A stretch of 64,000 nt of DNA from Brevipalpus yothersi (lineage: Eukaryota; Arthropoda; Arachnida; Trombidiformes; Tenuipalpidae): assembly GCA_003956705.1 (NCBI GenBank), contig QZCP01000257.1, positions 186,001 to 250,000 of the forward strand. The letters run 5' to 3'. Below are positions 23,998 to 34,477 of the stretch, one piece after another. The notes under the pieces are model-generated. The model worked only from the letters and a program-made list of their open reading frames with translations. It did no database searches and had not been told where the DNA came from. Position 1 is the stretch's first letter. Every line of letters starts with the position of its first letter. The position numbers and the translations under genes are program-made.

Positions 23998-25551
23998 TCA
24001 AGCGGCACTTCTTGAACCAAGAATACTTTGGAGAGCAATATTACGACGTCTTCTCGTTTTTGCCTTAGCTTTTTTATCACAAAGGGTCTTCTCCAGAAGA
24101 TCAAGTTTAGTGCAGAGACGAATGATCAAAAGTTTCATGTTCAATTCTTCACTTGGTGTTGGAGAATCAAATTTCAGGGACTTGTGGACAGACTTTAAAG
24201 GCGCAAATCCATAGAGTATAAGATCGTGTCTCAGGGGTGTAGAAAAGTCGGCCTCAAGTCCATCATCACATAGGCTATTCGAGTAGAAGTTCAATATAGG
24301 AACAAGGCTGTGTAAATCATTTTCACAGTCAACGCATGAGAGTCTTTCATCACTAATACGAATGTGAATTGTATCAAGCATCACATCCAAGGCGGATAGT
24401 AGCCATTTGTCATCATTTGGCAATCTAAAGAACAGTAAATGCGAAAGTGAGTGTTGACTTCATTCAGAGGCTTCTATTAGTGTAGTTCAAGATGAATTGA
24501 AAAAAAATTTTTCCCTCAGACAAAGAAAGATCACGATTACAAAGCGATAGATATACCTGAGGCATTCGGAAGTTTTGTCCAGAGAAGCTTGTAGAAGTTC
24601 GGCTGATTTTGAAACCAAGTGTGGCAAAACCAATTTAAATTTATCACAGTAAACGACCATAACTATGATACGTAACCAGTTCGAAACTTTGTTTGGCTCG
24701 AACATGGCTGAATTGTCGCTGAAAAGAACTCCAATATTTGGATTGATCAGTGAGCTCCTCTTGACGAGAGATTTAATTGTTTCTTCAGCATTTTTGACTG
24801 GATCTTTGGTTGCCAAAGAGGCTCTGATCGAAAAGTAGAGAGTTTCTAGAACATTAGAGGTTGAAACAAGTGCCAATTGATTGTATGCATGACCTCTGGA
24901 TGGATTGATCTCTCTTGCTTGGAGATAATAGTGGCGAGCCATCTTGATGTTCTTCAAATAACGATTCAAATCTCCTAAACGTATGTTCACATTGTATAAC
25001 AAGAGTTGAACGTGGGCTAGATGCTTAGATTTTTCGAGTTCATCTGGTGAAGGTTTGGTCACAAGATGTAGAGGTCCGATAGCAGCTGATTCCATGAAAT
25101 ACATGTCCTCACAACTAGAGTCCAATAGGAGTGTTACTACTTGCAACAGATAGGCATAAAATCCATGAATATAATTGACCAGAACAGTCTCATTTGCTCC
25201 GATATATTTTTTCAACTGAGCCCACAAATGAATTTCCGAATGACATGGACTTCGTGATGATTCGGACTTGTTCGCGCGATCTTGTGCATCAATCAATTGG
25301 AAATGATTATTGAGTTTGAAAGATAATGGATCCTCAGAATTGATCTCAACTACATTGCTTTCCTTATCACCAACATGTGATCTGCCGTTTGACTCAATAG
25401 TAGATTTAGCAGTAGTATTTGTACTTGTTATATTAGTACCTCGAGATGCTCGATATTCGGCTTCAAGAACTGAGATGATGGACTGTAAACACTGTTCACA
25501 CGAGGAGGCGATAATCTGTCGCTTGTCTTCCCGAGCATTACGAGAGTTCAT
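23998..25551 (-). CDS. EST1/SMG5-7 family protein, short
   Basis: Exons 25551-24557 and 24424-23998 join in phase 2 and give 473 residues. The middle carries the TPR-like 14-3-3 fold signature of the EST1/SMG5/SMG6/SMG7 family: a GDLxRY block (LGDLNRYLKN), then ARHYYLQAREINPSRGHAYN and QLALVSTS, then the next helices with YFSIRASLATKDP. The C-terminal exon contains the downstream family block (LILYGFAPLKSVHKSLKFD) and ends in a basic tail (KAKTRRRRN). Family members bind phosphorylated UPF1 in nonsense-mediated mRNA decay. The protein stops where longer members continue into C-terminal effector regions, and no PIN domain is present. I cannot choose between SMG5, SMG6 and SMG7 ancestry; helix spacing looks closest to SMG6/7. 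Confidence 0.75.
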
Positions 25552-25740
25552 TATATATATGTGGTATGGAAAAATAGATTAAAAAAAGAGAAAGCTCTCA
25601 ACTTCAAAAAAGAATGTAAATTGTCACAACATGACCATCATATATCACTTTCACAGAGGACTTTTAACAACATGTACAATATTACTTTGGAATGTAAACA
25701 ATGTGAGTGGATACTTGATATCGAATCGAATCCATTCATA

Positions 25741-25742
<2 letters not shown>

Positions 25743-25778
<36 letters not shown>
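25743..25778. repeat. (CT)18 microsatellite
   Basis: An uninterrupted TC dinucleotide run, about 190 bp upstream of the SMG-family start codon. Confidence 0.95.
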
Positions 25779-25780
<2 letters not shown>

Positions 25781-25845
25781 GCACACACACTTGTTGAGTG
25801 GCCAGAACAGGCGGGAATGTTTGGCCTGATGGTCAAAGCCACACA

Positions 25846-25877
25846 ATGACCTAATCAATGAGCAGTGATTAGGTCAT
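25846..25877. repeat. Perfect 12-bp inverted repeat with 8-nt loop
   Basis: ATGACCTAATCA (25846-25857) and its exact complement TGATTAGGTCAT (25866-25877) flank the loop ATGAGCAG. It lies about 300 bp upstream of the SMG-family start codon. It could be a dimeric protein-binding site or a small transposon remnant. Confidence 0.85.
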
Positions 25878-26430
25878 CTTCATTAAAATTCAGGATGAGT
25901 GGAAGAAGCAACTCTAGTGAAATACACCCTCCTTAAAGTAGAGTAAGTCAATTTATGATTTATGATTTACCTTCCTGTGAGTTACTTTTTCGAGCTCTGT
26001 AAAAGGCATAGAAATTAAAGTTATCAACGTTCGAAGATAATCTTTGAAATTCAGCTGAATAAACATAGCCGTCGATGTCTAATGGGAGGCGGGAATTTTT
26101 TCAAGAGACAGCTCTTCAACAGACACTAGAGAACCTGGAATTTAGTTGTGGGACTGATGCAGTAAGCCGAAATTTCAGATTGTCATTGGTAAAACCCGAT
26201 TATTAATGAATTTCTTGTCAGAGACAAGATAAGTTCAACCTGACTGGATGGAAAAGTGATAAGAACAATAAGTGTAGAGGAAAGAAACAGTCATTTATAC
26301 AATATAAACACTCGCTCATCATTTTGAACAGTGAATCTAAAGATTTTTATGATTAACTCAGGCAGATAACCTGTCAAAATATATTTCCAGGCGGAAAATT
26401 AGTTTCATGAAGAAATCATCAATACGCCAG

Positions 26431-29400
26431 CTAGCCAAGCCGTCTTTTTGCTTTCAAATTTTTCCGATTAGGAGCAATAGCAACGCTCGTCGCGTCAGTC
26501 CTGTAAAATGATCGGAAGAAAATTTCATCAGTTATGATTTTGGAGGCAATCACAGACATTCTAATACTCACTTGGAATTGAATTGGAAAGGTTGTCCAGG
26601 CTGTGTAGATGCGAAATTGAAGTTGGGCGTAGGATTAAATGAATTACTACCACCATTGGCTTGTGTATATGATGCCGAGCTGTTGAATTGAAAAGAAGTG
26701 CTAGCTGAAGTTTGTTGCAACGCATTTGGTGTGTTTCCAAAAGTATTAGCTCCAAATACTGGATTCGTCGGAGCATTGGATGCAGCAGTCGGGAAATTGA
26801 AGTTATTCCCAATTGATGGCTGAGAGGGATTTGTGCCAAACCCACCGAATACAGGATTTGCCGCAATCGGTGAAACCGTCGCACTCGAAGTATTCCCAAA
26901 AGCAAAACTGTGTGAGGGAGGTGATGTAATTTTGGACGCTGAGGTTGTCAAACTAGACCTATTTAATTCGAAACCCTGTGTGGTACGAGGCCCTGAAAAA
27001 TCAAAGCCATTCGTTGGAGCTGGATCAGAAGTTGTTGGAAGGGAATTTCCAAAACTGAAATTAGGGGTTTTCATCTCGAATTGAAAACCTGACGTTGTGG
27101 TCTGAGGCTTTGGTAGAGACGGTGTGATGGAGTCTCCTGTTTTCAGATTGTAGCTGAAGCTAGAAGAACCAATAGGTTGAGATGAAGCAAGACCAGGGCC
27201 TGGAGCAGAAGTGGTTGCAAGAGGATTCGAATCAAACTTCACAGGAGTTGATTGTGGGGGAGAAGTGAAGGAAAAATTGGGCTTCTGATTGGTGGTGTTG
27301 ATCTTTCCAAAAGGAGCCAAGGCACCGCTTTCACTAGGTTGAGCTTGGTCAGATGCTGTTGCTGGAGAAAATGAGCTGGTCTTCATCGGCGAAGCTTGAG
27401 CACCTGACTGGGGTGTATTTAATAACGAAGAAAAAGGAGAACTGAGCTGTCCGAAGCCACTAGAAGTCACAGCGGTAGTAGTCTGAGTGGACATGAAAGA
27501 TGGAGATGATTTGATACTAGAACCAAAAACAGACGAATTACTAGCCGATGAAACTACCGCAATAGATTTGTTTTCCAACGCATTAGTTAAACCAGAGCTC
27601 TGTCCAAAGGTAAATCCACCGGTTGATGGGATTGCCGTTGCTGCAGGTGCAGATGTTGCCGGTTGTCCAAAAGAGAACACTGGAGGTTTCGGTGCAGTAG
27701 TTACAGCAGCTGATGTGGCTTGTGCAACACTAGATTTCATCTCACAAACAGGAGAGGATGATATGGATGTTTGAGGTCTTGCTGGCAAGGAAGATATTGT
27801 GTGAGTTATTGGAGAAGAAGATATCGAAGGGGCGACCACATCAAAGACTGGATCTGAACTCGATCCTCTACTCATATTAGATGTCGAAAAAAAAGAATTG
27901 GAAGTTTTCGAAAGAGCTATGGTCGATGAACCAGTTGCGGACACCAGTACCGTGGAACCTTCGTTGGCTCGAGGATTTGTTATTGGATTAAGAGTGCTAG
28001 TGGTCGGCTTGATTTCAGATGAAAATCCAGAAAACGACGACTTGCTAGATTGTAAAGGGCTAGATTGAGAAGGCGGGGTATTTGAAGAAACAGGATTAAA
28101 ACCGAAATTGAATGATGGTTTACTGATGGGAATCTCAGCACCAGGCTTTGGAGTTTCACATGCTACACACTTGACGTCTTTCTCTTTATTAGGAACCATA
28201 CACACACTACATTCCCAAGAACCAGGTGCAGGTTTAAATTTATTCATTAAACTCTCAGAAGTTTTAGTTTCGTCGACTTGAGTTTCCTTCTTGGAGAATA
28301 ATGCTGAGGACTGGGTAAGTGAGGTTTTAGGCTGTGACTCCTTGTCCTCCTGGTGCTTAGGTGTCGATGAGTTTTCTGGCTCACATGACTGATTAGTGTT
28401 AGCAGACTTCATCGCCACCTCCGATGCTTTCACAGGACTTTTGGATGACATGACCTCTTGAATATCATCGAGTGCCTTTAGGGCAGCGTCGGCATTAATT
28501 CTATTTTTCGCTTGCAAAAGTTTCGGATTCATCGAGTAAGAGGTAATATTTGGCACCATCTTATTGTCGCTTGGAACATTTTTTGTCTCACTCTTTTTCT
28601 CTGTGCCAGTGATTGAATTAGGCTTAGAAAGTTGTTGCTCTTTGGGAGTAGGCGCTGAAAAAGTAAATTCTGAGTCAATTTCAACATCAGTATCATTTGA
28701 AATAACCTCAATGATTGTTGTAGGCTTAGTGATGACTCCGACTGATTTACATTGGGATGGTACTGAGTCCTTGAAACGTAGAGTGTGTGATTCACTATTA
28801 TTTTTTGAACTAGCTGAGGAAGTGGAATTTCTTTGACAAGGACTGGATGCTTTGAGACCGGAGGAAACAGATGACCATGACTCAGATTCATGATTGATTT
28901 TGGAGCGATCAGAGGCGAAATGAAATTTCGGTAAACTAGTAATATTGAGAGGAACAGCTGGAAGATCCACAAATGGTAGGCGATTTTCGGAAACGTCTCG
29001 AGGAGGACGAAGACGTCCAGGGAGTCGACCACGGATTTTACCTCCGGTAGAAATTTCAGTACCAGAGTTTCTCGCCCAATTTGATGACTGTTGATTTTCA
29101 CCTTGGCTAGAGAAATTATTTTTATCACTTTCACTTGAAGCTGTAGTTGGATTAGCACTCGAGTTTGATCTGCCACAGCGAAAAGATGACCATTTGAGAG
29201 TCGATTTATCAAGTGCTTTCATGGATGATAAGTTGGACATTAGAGGTGATGAAATTTTTGTCGGCCTCGAGTAAGGTAGTGTGGATGTTAGAGAACGCTT
29301 TGGATTGATAAGGTACTTGTTGTGATCAATTTGACCGTAATAAGGGATTTTCTTGGCATCTTCCAGAGGTGATGAGACGCTTTCTATTGAAGCTAATATA

Positions 29401-30107
29401 CTTTTGGCAGCATCAGTGAGATCCTCATTATTCTTCAACTTTTTCTTCGCATTCTCACTGATGTCATTCATTCTAGGCTTGTTAGCAGTATTTATGTTTG
29501 AATTGAAGGCTCCAACGCTACCAGAAGCTGAGGGGCTGGTTGATAAGGAAAGAATGGAGGAAGGAACCAATCTCGCTCTCTTGGCCGATGTACCTCCAAA
29601 AGTAATCTTTCCCTCATAATAAGACGATCTCATACCTCTTGAGAAGCTATTATTAAACGATCTTGGACTCAATGAACTAGACGAAGTATTTCTTGAATTG
29701 ATAAAATCAGAATCAGACCACAAAAGAGATCTTTTCCGGCTACCCTGAGTCTTAAATTGGGTATCCTCTCTTGACTCATCACTTGTGGCCGCTGTATTCT
29801 CAGTCACCACACCGACATCACGAGTATTTCGCGATTGAAAACCACTTTCAACACCCAAATCAACTGCGGTATGAGTTTTTACACATCTAGTTGGTGGTAA
29901 AGTCAACCTTTGAATAGGAATTGGCTCAGGAATATTGGCTGGAGATGATATTGAATTGCACGTGGAGGATGTAGTATCAGTGATAGCTGTGGTAGTATGT
30001 TGATTAGGCGGCTCATCGTTTGGATAAAAGTGTTCTCCTACATACGGCACAAGGTTCACAAGAGATTTTAACCATCTATTTCCACGTGAATCTTCACTAG
30101 CCATCAA
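26431..30107 (-). CDS. Nup153: Nucleoporin Nup153
   Basis: A long exon 30107-26572 and a short last exon 26500-26431, joined in phase 2, give 1201 residues. Nup153 sits in the nuclear basket and binds transport factors through FG repeats. Visible order: an N-terminal amphipathic segment (WLKSLVNLVPYV); the YYEGKITFGG block, equivalent to the vertebrate GKTTYGG motif; a basic segment KKKLKNN; the block SILASIESVSSPLEDAKKIP, strongly like vertebrate Nup153; one RanBP2-type zinc finger near residue 630 (WECSVCM and KCVACETP); then many FG, FSFG and FGQ repeats; and a basic C-terminal tail (NRKNLKAKRRLG) supplied by the last exon, typical of Nup153. Only one zinc finger is present, against four in human. 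Confidence 0.93.
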
Positions 30108-30569
30108 AGCACTCTCCGATACAATCTCACACTTTAAACAATTAAATATATATATATATATATACTTGATTGATTTCCAAATATCACAAACACATCAAAA
30201 AAACAATACACATGGAAAATGAAACATAAATTTTTATTCAACCGAAAATATTTAAGCTGAATGCTTGGAAATGCTTGAAAATGAACAAAATGGCGTCCCG
30301 ATTGAAGCGCCGCCTTTTTTCTTTTCTTTCTCAATTAATGCGCATGTATATACATAAATGGTAGAGTATGACATCTAGTGAGGTTTTTTCTTACGATCCA
30401 AACTTTCCAATTTCATTTCGAGTTCGAAAGTTCGAAAGTTCGAAAATTCTAAAAAACTTCCCTCTCTTTTCCTTTGTCCCTCTACCCCCCCTTGATGATG
30501 CGGATAAAGTCTTTCTTGAGGCGATGAGCCCATCATCAAAGTTTCCTTTTTTATCTTATTTTCTTACCT
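30108..30569. other. Spacer between Nup153 and its partial paralog
   Basis: Contains an AT dinucleotide run at about 30145-30163, just upstream of the Nup153 start (minus strand), and a short GTTCGAAA repeat at about 30422-30443. It must hold the Nup153 promoter. No coding sequence seen. Confidence 0.5.
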
Positions 30570-31607
30570 TCACTGTATCTCCGCTAGTAGAGTAAAGAGA
30601 CCAGAGATTACAGTATTTAAAATCTTCTTCTGAATTTCGTCCTCATTCGGGCTGGCCTCACGGTTGACACTTCCTGGTATAGCTGGAATGTCCAAAGGTG
30701 GTAGGCGATTCTCGGAAACGTCTCGAGGAGGACGAAGACCAACAGGGGGTTGACCACGAATTTCACCTTCGGTAGAAATTTCAGTACCAGAGTTTCTCGC
30801 CAAATTTGATGGTTGTTGATTTTCACTTCGGCTAGGGAAATTATTCTCATCACTTTCAATCCCATTTCCCGTAGATGATGAGATGGACTCTATCGTTGAT
30901 AGTATCCTCTTGGCAGCATCAGTGAGATCCTCATTATTCTTCAACTTTTTCTTCGCATTCTCACTGATGTCATTCATTCTGGGCTTGTTAGTAGTATTTA
31001 TGTTTGAATTGAAGGCTCCAACGCTACCAGAAGCTGGGGGGTTCGTTGATGAGGAAAAGATGGAGGATGAATAAAACCTGGCTCTCTTAGCGGACCTGCC
31101 TCCATAAATGGCATTCGCGTCATGGAATCTCATTCCTTTTGAAAAATTGTGGTATGAAGCTGGGCTTAATGCACCAGACGGAGTATTTCTTGAATCGAAA
31201 AAATCAGGATCCGAAGATGGAACAGTTCTTTTCTGACTACCCTGGGATTCAAATTGAGTATCCTCTCTTGTTCCTTCACTTGTGGCCGCTGTATTCTCAG
31301 TCACCACACCAACATTACGAGTATTTCGGGATTGAAACCCACTTCGGTAACCAAGACCAACTGTAGTAGGTTGATTTTTTACACCTCTTGTGGGGTGTCT
31401 GGTTAACCTTCTCACAGGTTGACAAATATTGCCTGAAGACAACATTGAGTGACAAGTAGGACATATATCACCACGGATGTTTCCTGATCCGGTGTGTAGC
31501 CTCAACGGCCTTCTTACAGGCCTCACTGGCCCATAGGTTTCCCTCGTTGGAATCCAGTAGTCCCTCAGAGACGGGAACATGGTGATGAATTTAGTCACCC
31601 ACTCCAT
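30570..31607 (-). CDS. Nup153 N-terminal paralog lacking zinc finger and FG repeats
   Basis: An intact single-exon ORF of 345 codons from ATG 31607. It is homologous along its length to the first part of Nup153: the amphipathic start (FPSLRDYW), SGFQSRNTRNVGVVTENTAA, the GGRSAKRARF block, the KKKLKNN basic segment, and the RPPRDVSENRLPPLDIPAIP block. An internal segment of the parent (the LINPKRSL region) is missing. After that the reading frame ends in novel sequence (LNTVISGLFTLLAEIQ). It has no zinc finger and no FG repeats, so it could reach the pore or lamina but not bind cargo; that is inference. It lies immediately upstream of, and in the same orientation as, Nup153. Expression cannot be judged from sequence. 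Confidence 0.7.
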   Translation of the reverse strand: MEWVTKFITMFPSLRDYWIPTRETYGPVRPVRRPLRLHTGSGNIRGDICPTCHSMLSSGNICQPVRRLTRHPTRGVKNQPTTVGLGYRSGFQSRNTRNVGVVTENTAATSEGTREDTQFESQGSQKRTVPSSDPDFFDSRNTPSGALSPASYHNFSKGMRFHDANAIYGGRSAKRARFYSSSIFSSSTNPPASGSVGAFNSNINTTNKPRMNDISENAKKKLKNNEDLTDAAKRILSTIESISSSTGNGIESDENNFPSRSENQQPSNLARNSGTEISTEGEIRGQPPVGLRPPRDVSENRLPPLDIPAIPGSVNREASPNEDEIQKKILNTVISGLFTLLAEIQ

Positions 31608-31639
31608 CTTTCACACTGGAAAATTTACATTTTTCAAAC

Positions 31640-31885
31640 TGTTGGCCAATTTTCTTCTCCTCTAACTAAACGATTTTTCACTTGATGGAGTAGATAAAGT
31701 CTTCCTTATCACAGCGGCTTAAGATCAAATGTCACAGCAATTTGAACACTCAATTCTTCTAACCTAACGAATTGGATTATCACACAATCCTATCATGATC
31801 ACCTTGATTTTGACCATCAAAAAGTGATCACATTTCACTTTGGCGCCATTCAATCTCGTTCTTATTCGAATTTAAATAAACTAGT
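31640..31885 (-). promoter_or_regulatory. 5' flank of the Nup153 paralog, duplicated in the dead copy
   Basis: This flank recurs at about 22385-22620 with high identity. The best stretch is about 90 bp (31795-31880 against 22535-22620), including GATCACCTTGATTTTGACCA in both. The copy therefore included upstream DNA and was not made from mature mRNA. It lies in the 654-bp gap shared with the divergent Smad gene. Confidence 0.6.
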
Positions 31886-32261
31886 TTATTCACATTATTG
31901 TATACCAGATGGCATTGGTTGGCAGTGATATTTTTTTGCGAAAAAAGATAATTTTTGAAGATAATTTTATCTCTTCAATTCTATGTATTGAAGCACACTG
32001 TTTACACTTTTCTTTTACATTTTCGTTTGCTAATGTGTTAATTGCTTGTTGTATCAATTAATCGTCTCTAGAATGGTGTGTGTGTGTTTTTTTTCGTCCG
32101 TTTCTGCCTGATTTTTAATCAATTTTGGTGATTAATTAGTGGGTTACGATAATACTTTGTTATCCACCGTTGTATCAATGAATTTGGTCGACGGGTGACT
32201 ACGGATACTTGTGTGTTGAAGATATTCACCATCATAGTAGTGAAACCATCACTCTTAAGAT

Positions 32262-33042
32262 ATGACATCAATTCTCCCATCAACCTCACCAGTGGTAAAA
32301 CGACTACTAAACAAGAAAAAAGGCATTACAGATACTGAAGAGTGGTGGGCAGAGAAGGCCATCAAAAGCTTGGTGAAGAAAGTACGAAAATCGAGTCTCG
32401 ATGAACTCGAAAGAGCGATAACTCACGAGGAATCTAACACAAAGTGCATCACTATACAACGGTAATGATTCGGTTATCATTGAGTTTATTTCGTAATTCT
32501 CTCCATCTTCAATCATCCTCTTCGTCCTCCTTCCTCTCGAATAAGATGAACCATTTTTTCTCACTTTTCGAGTTTTTCCCTCTTTTTCTGACTGACCGAT
32601 CCAATTTTTTCTCCTAGATCTTTGGATGGAAGGCTTCAAGTCTCCCACAAGAAAGGTCTACCTCATGTAATGTATTGTCGCCTCTTCCGATGGCCTGATC
32701 TTATAAATCATCACGAACTGAAAGCTATAGACTCTTGCCAATATGCGTTCAATTTGAAAAAGGATGAAGTTTGTATCAATCCATACCACTATACCCGCGC
32801 CCCACTGCCCACTGTATTAGTGCCTCGACAGCCAATCGAGAGCATCCCAACCGATTTACCAGTTATTGATGATTATATCGACTCAGTTCCCGAAAATACC
32901 GACCATCCTGGTGGCATGAACAATCAAATGTTCCCGATGACAGGTGAGAGAAAGACACTCATACACCATGTATATAAAATGAATCAAGTGGAATTTGTTA
33001 CAATATTACTCCTTTTCCATCAAACCACTTTTTCCCGGTCTT

Positions 33043-33114
<72 letters not shown>

Positions 33115-34393
33115 TCTCTTCTCTCTCTTTTTTCCCATGTATTCTCTCTCTTGTTGCTCTCTTTCTCCAGCCCGTCACTCTTTCCACCTGTAACTCACCT
33201 CTCTGGCGATCTTCCGACCCTTTCCATACACACAACACACACATTCTCTCTCTCTCTCTCTTTCAAACATACTACACACAGCTCTTGCCGTGATCAGCAC
33301 ACATCTCTCTCTCTTTTTCTCTCTTTCTCTCACTCAAAATCAGGAGAAAAAGAAGCTTCTCTCTTTCTTTCTTGTGGGCCCTTTGCTTGATTCACTACTG
33401 GATTCCCCACTCCCAGTCCCCAAAACATTCATATTAACCTTGTTATCGTACTGTTTTCATCTCAGCCGCATCTTCATCATCCCATTTATGTTCTTGTGAT
33501 TTTTTTTACTACTCCGTGGTGTTGTCATCCTCTCATCCTAATATCATCCATTCCATATCATACTTGCTATATGATATTTTTGCATTTTTTATAATCATCA
33601 GAAACGCCTCCCCCTGGCTATATGAGCGAGGATGGTGATAATCAAGAGCAGAACGGAACGGATGACATGGGTAAATTTTTCTTATCAATCTCGTTCCTTC
33701 CTTAATTTCTCTTATAAAATTAGTTTCTCTCTCCCTTTCGCTCTTTCTCCCTCTCTCTTTATTTATCTTGTCAATCTTTTAATCAGCTAATTTTTATTGC
33801 CACTCAATGACTCTTATTTACCTATCCTTGTGACAATATTTTGTGATCCACATCATCATTCATCGTTCATCTCCTTCTCTCTCCCACTCTCCTTCTTTTG
33901 GGATTTCAGACACGTCTATCATCGGTTCACCAAGTCCGTCACTCGATGTTCAGCCAATATCCTATACTGAACCTGCATTTTGGTGCTCAATTGCTTATTA
34001 TGAACTGAAGACAAGGGTCGGTGAAACTTTCCATGCTTCCCAGCCATCATTGACTGTAGATGGCTTCACCGATCCATCCAGTCCAGATAGATTTTGCCTA
34101 GGATTACTTTCTAACGTTAACCGCACCACAACAATCGAACAAACCCGGCGGCATATTGGTGAGTGCTGTGTGTGTCTATCATTTTGTATTTAAAACATCT
34201 TTATCATCTATCTTTCTCGCTCTCTCTCTCTCTCTCTTTCTCTCTGTTTCTTTCTCTTTCTTCTTTATCTTCCATCCTCTGTTACATCATACTATTCTCT
34301 TATACTATTTAATTGAAGACATTCTTAGTTCGTCTCGCTCTCCGTAACCCTCTCTCTTTCTCTTTCTCTTTCTCCCTTCTATTTTTCTTGTTC

Positions 34394-34477
<84 letters not shown>

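Larger units (their letters stand above)
25552..26430. other. Intergenic region between the SMG-family gene and Nup153
   Basis: Contains the (CT)n run 25743-25778 and a perfect hairpin at 25846-25877. Both genes are on the minus strand, so this holds the SMG gene promoter and the Nup153 3' flank. No other coding sequence seen. Confidence 0.45.

Noticed and set aside
28529..29212. 227-codon minus-strand ORF inside Nup153
   Set aside because: Out-of-frame shadow of the Nup153 coding exon.
33020..33244. Arg/Glu-repeat ORF
   Set aside because: Antisense reading of the (CT)n run in a Smad intron.
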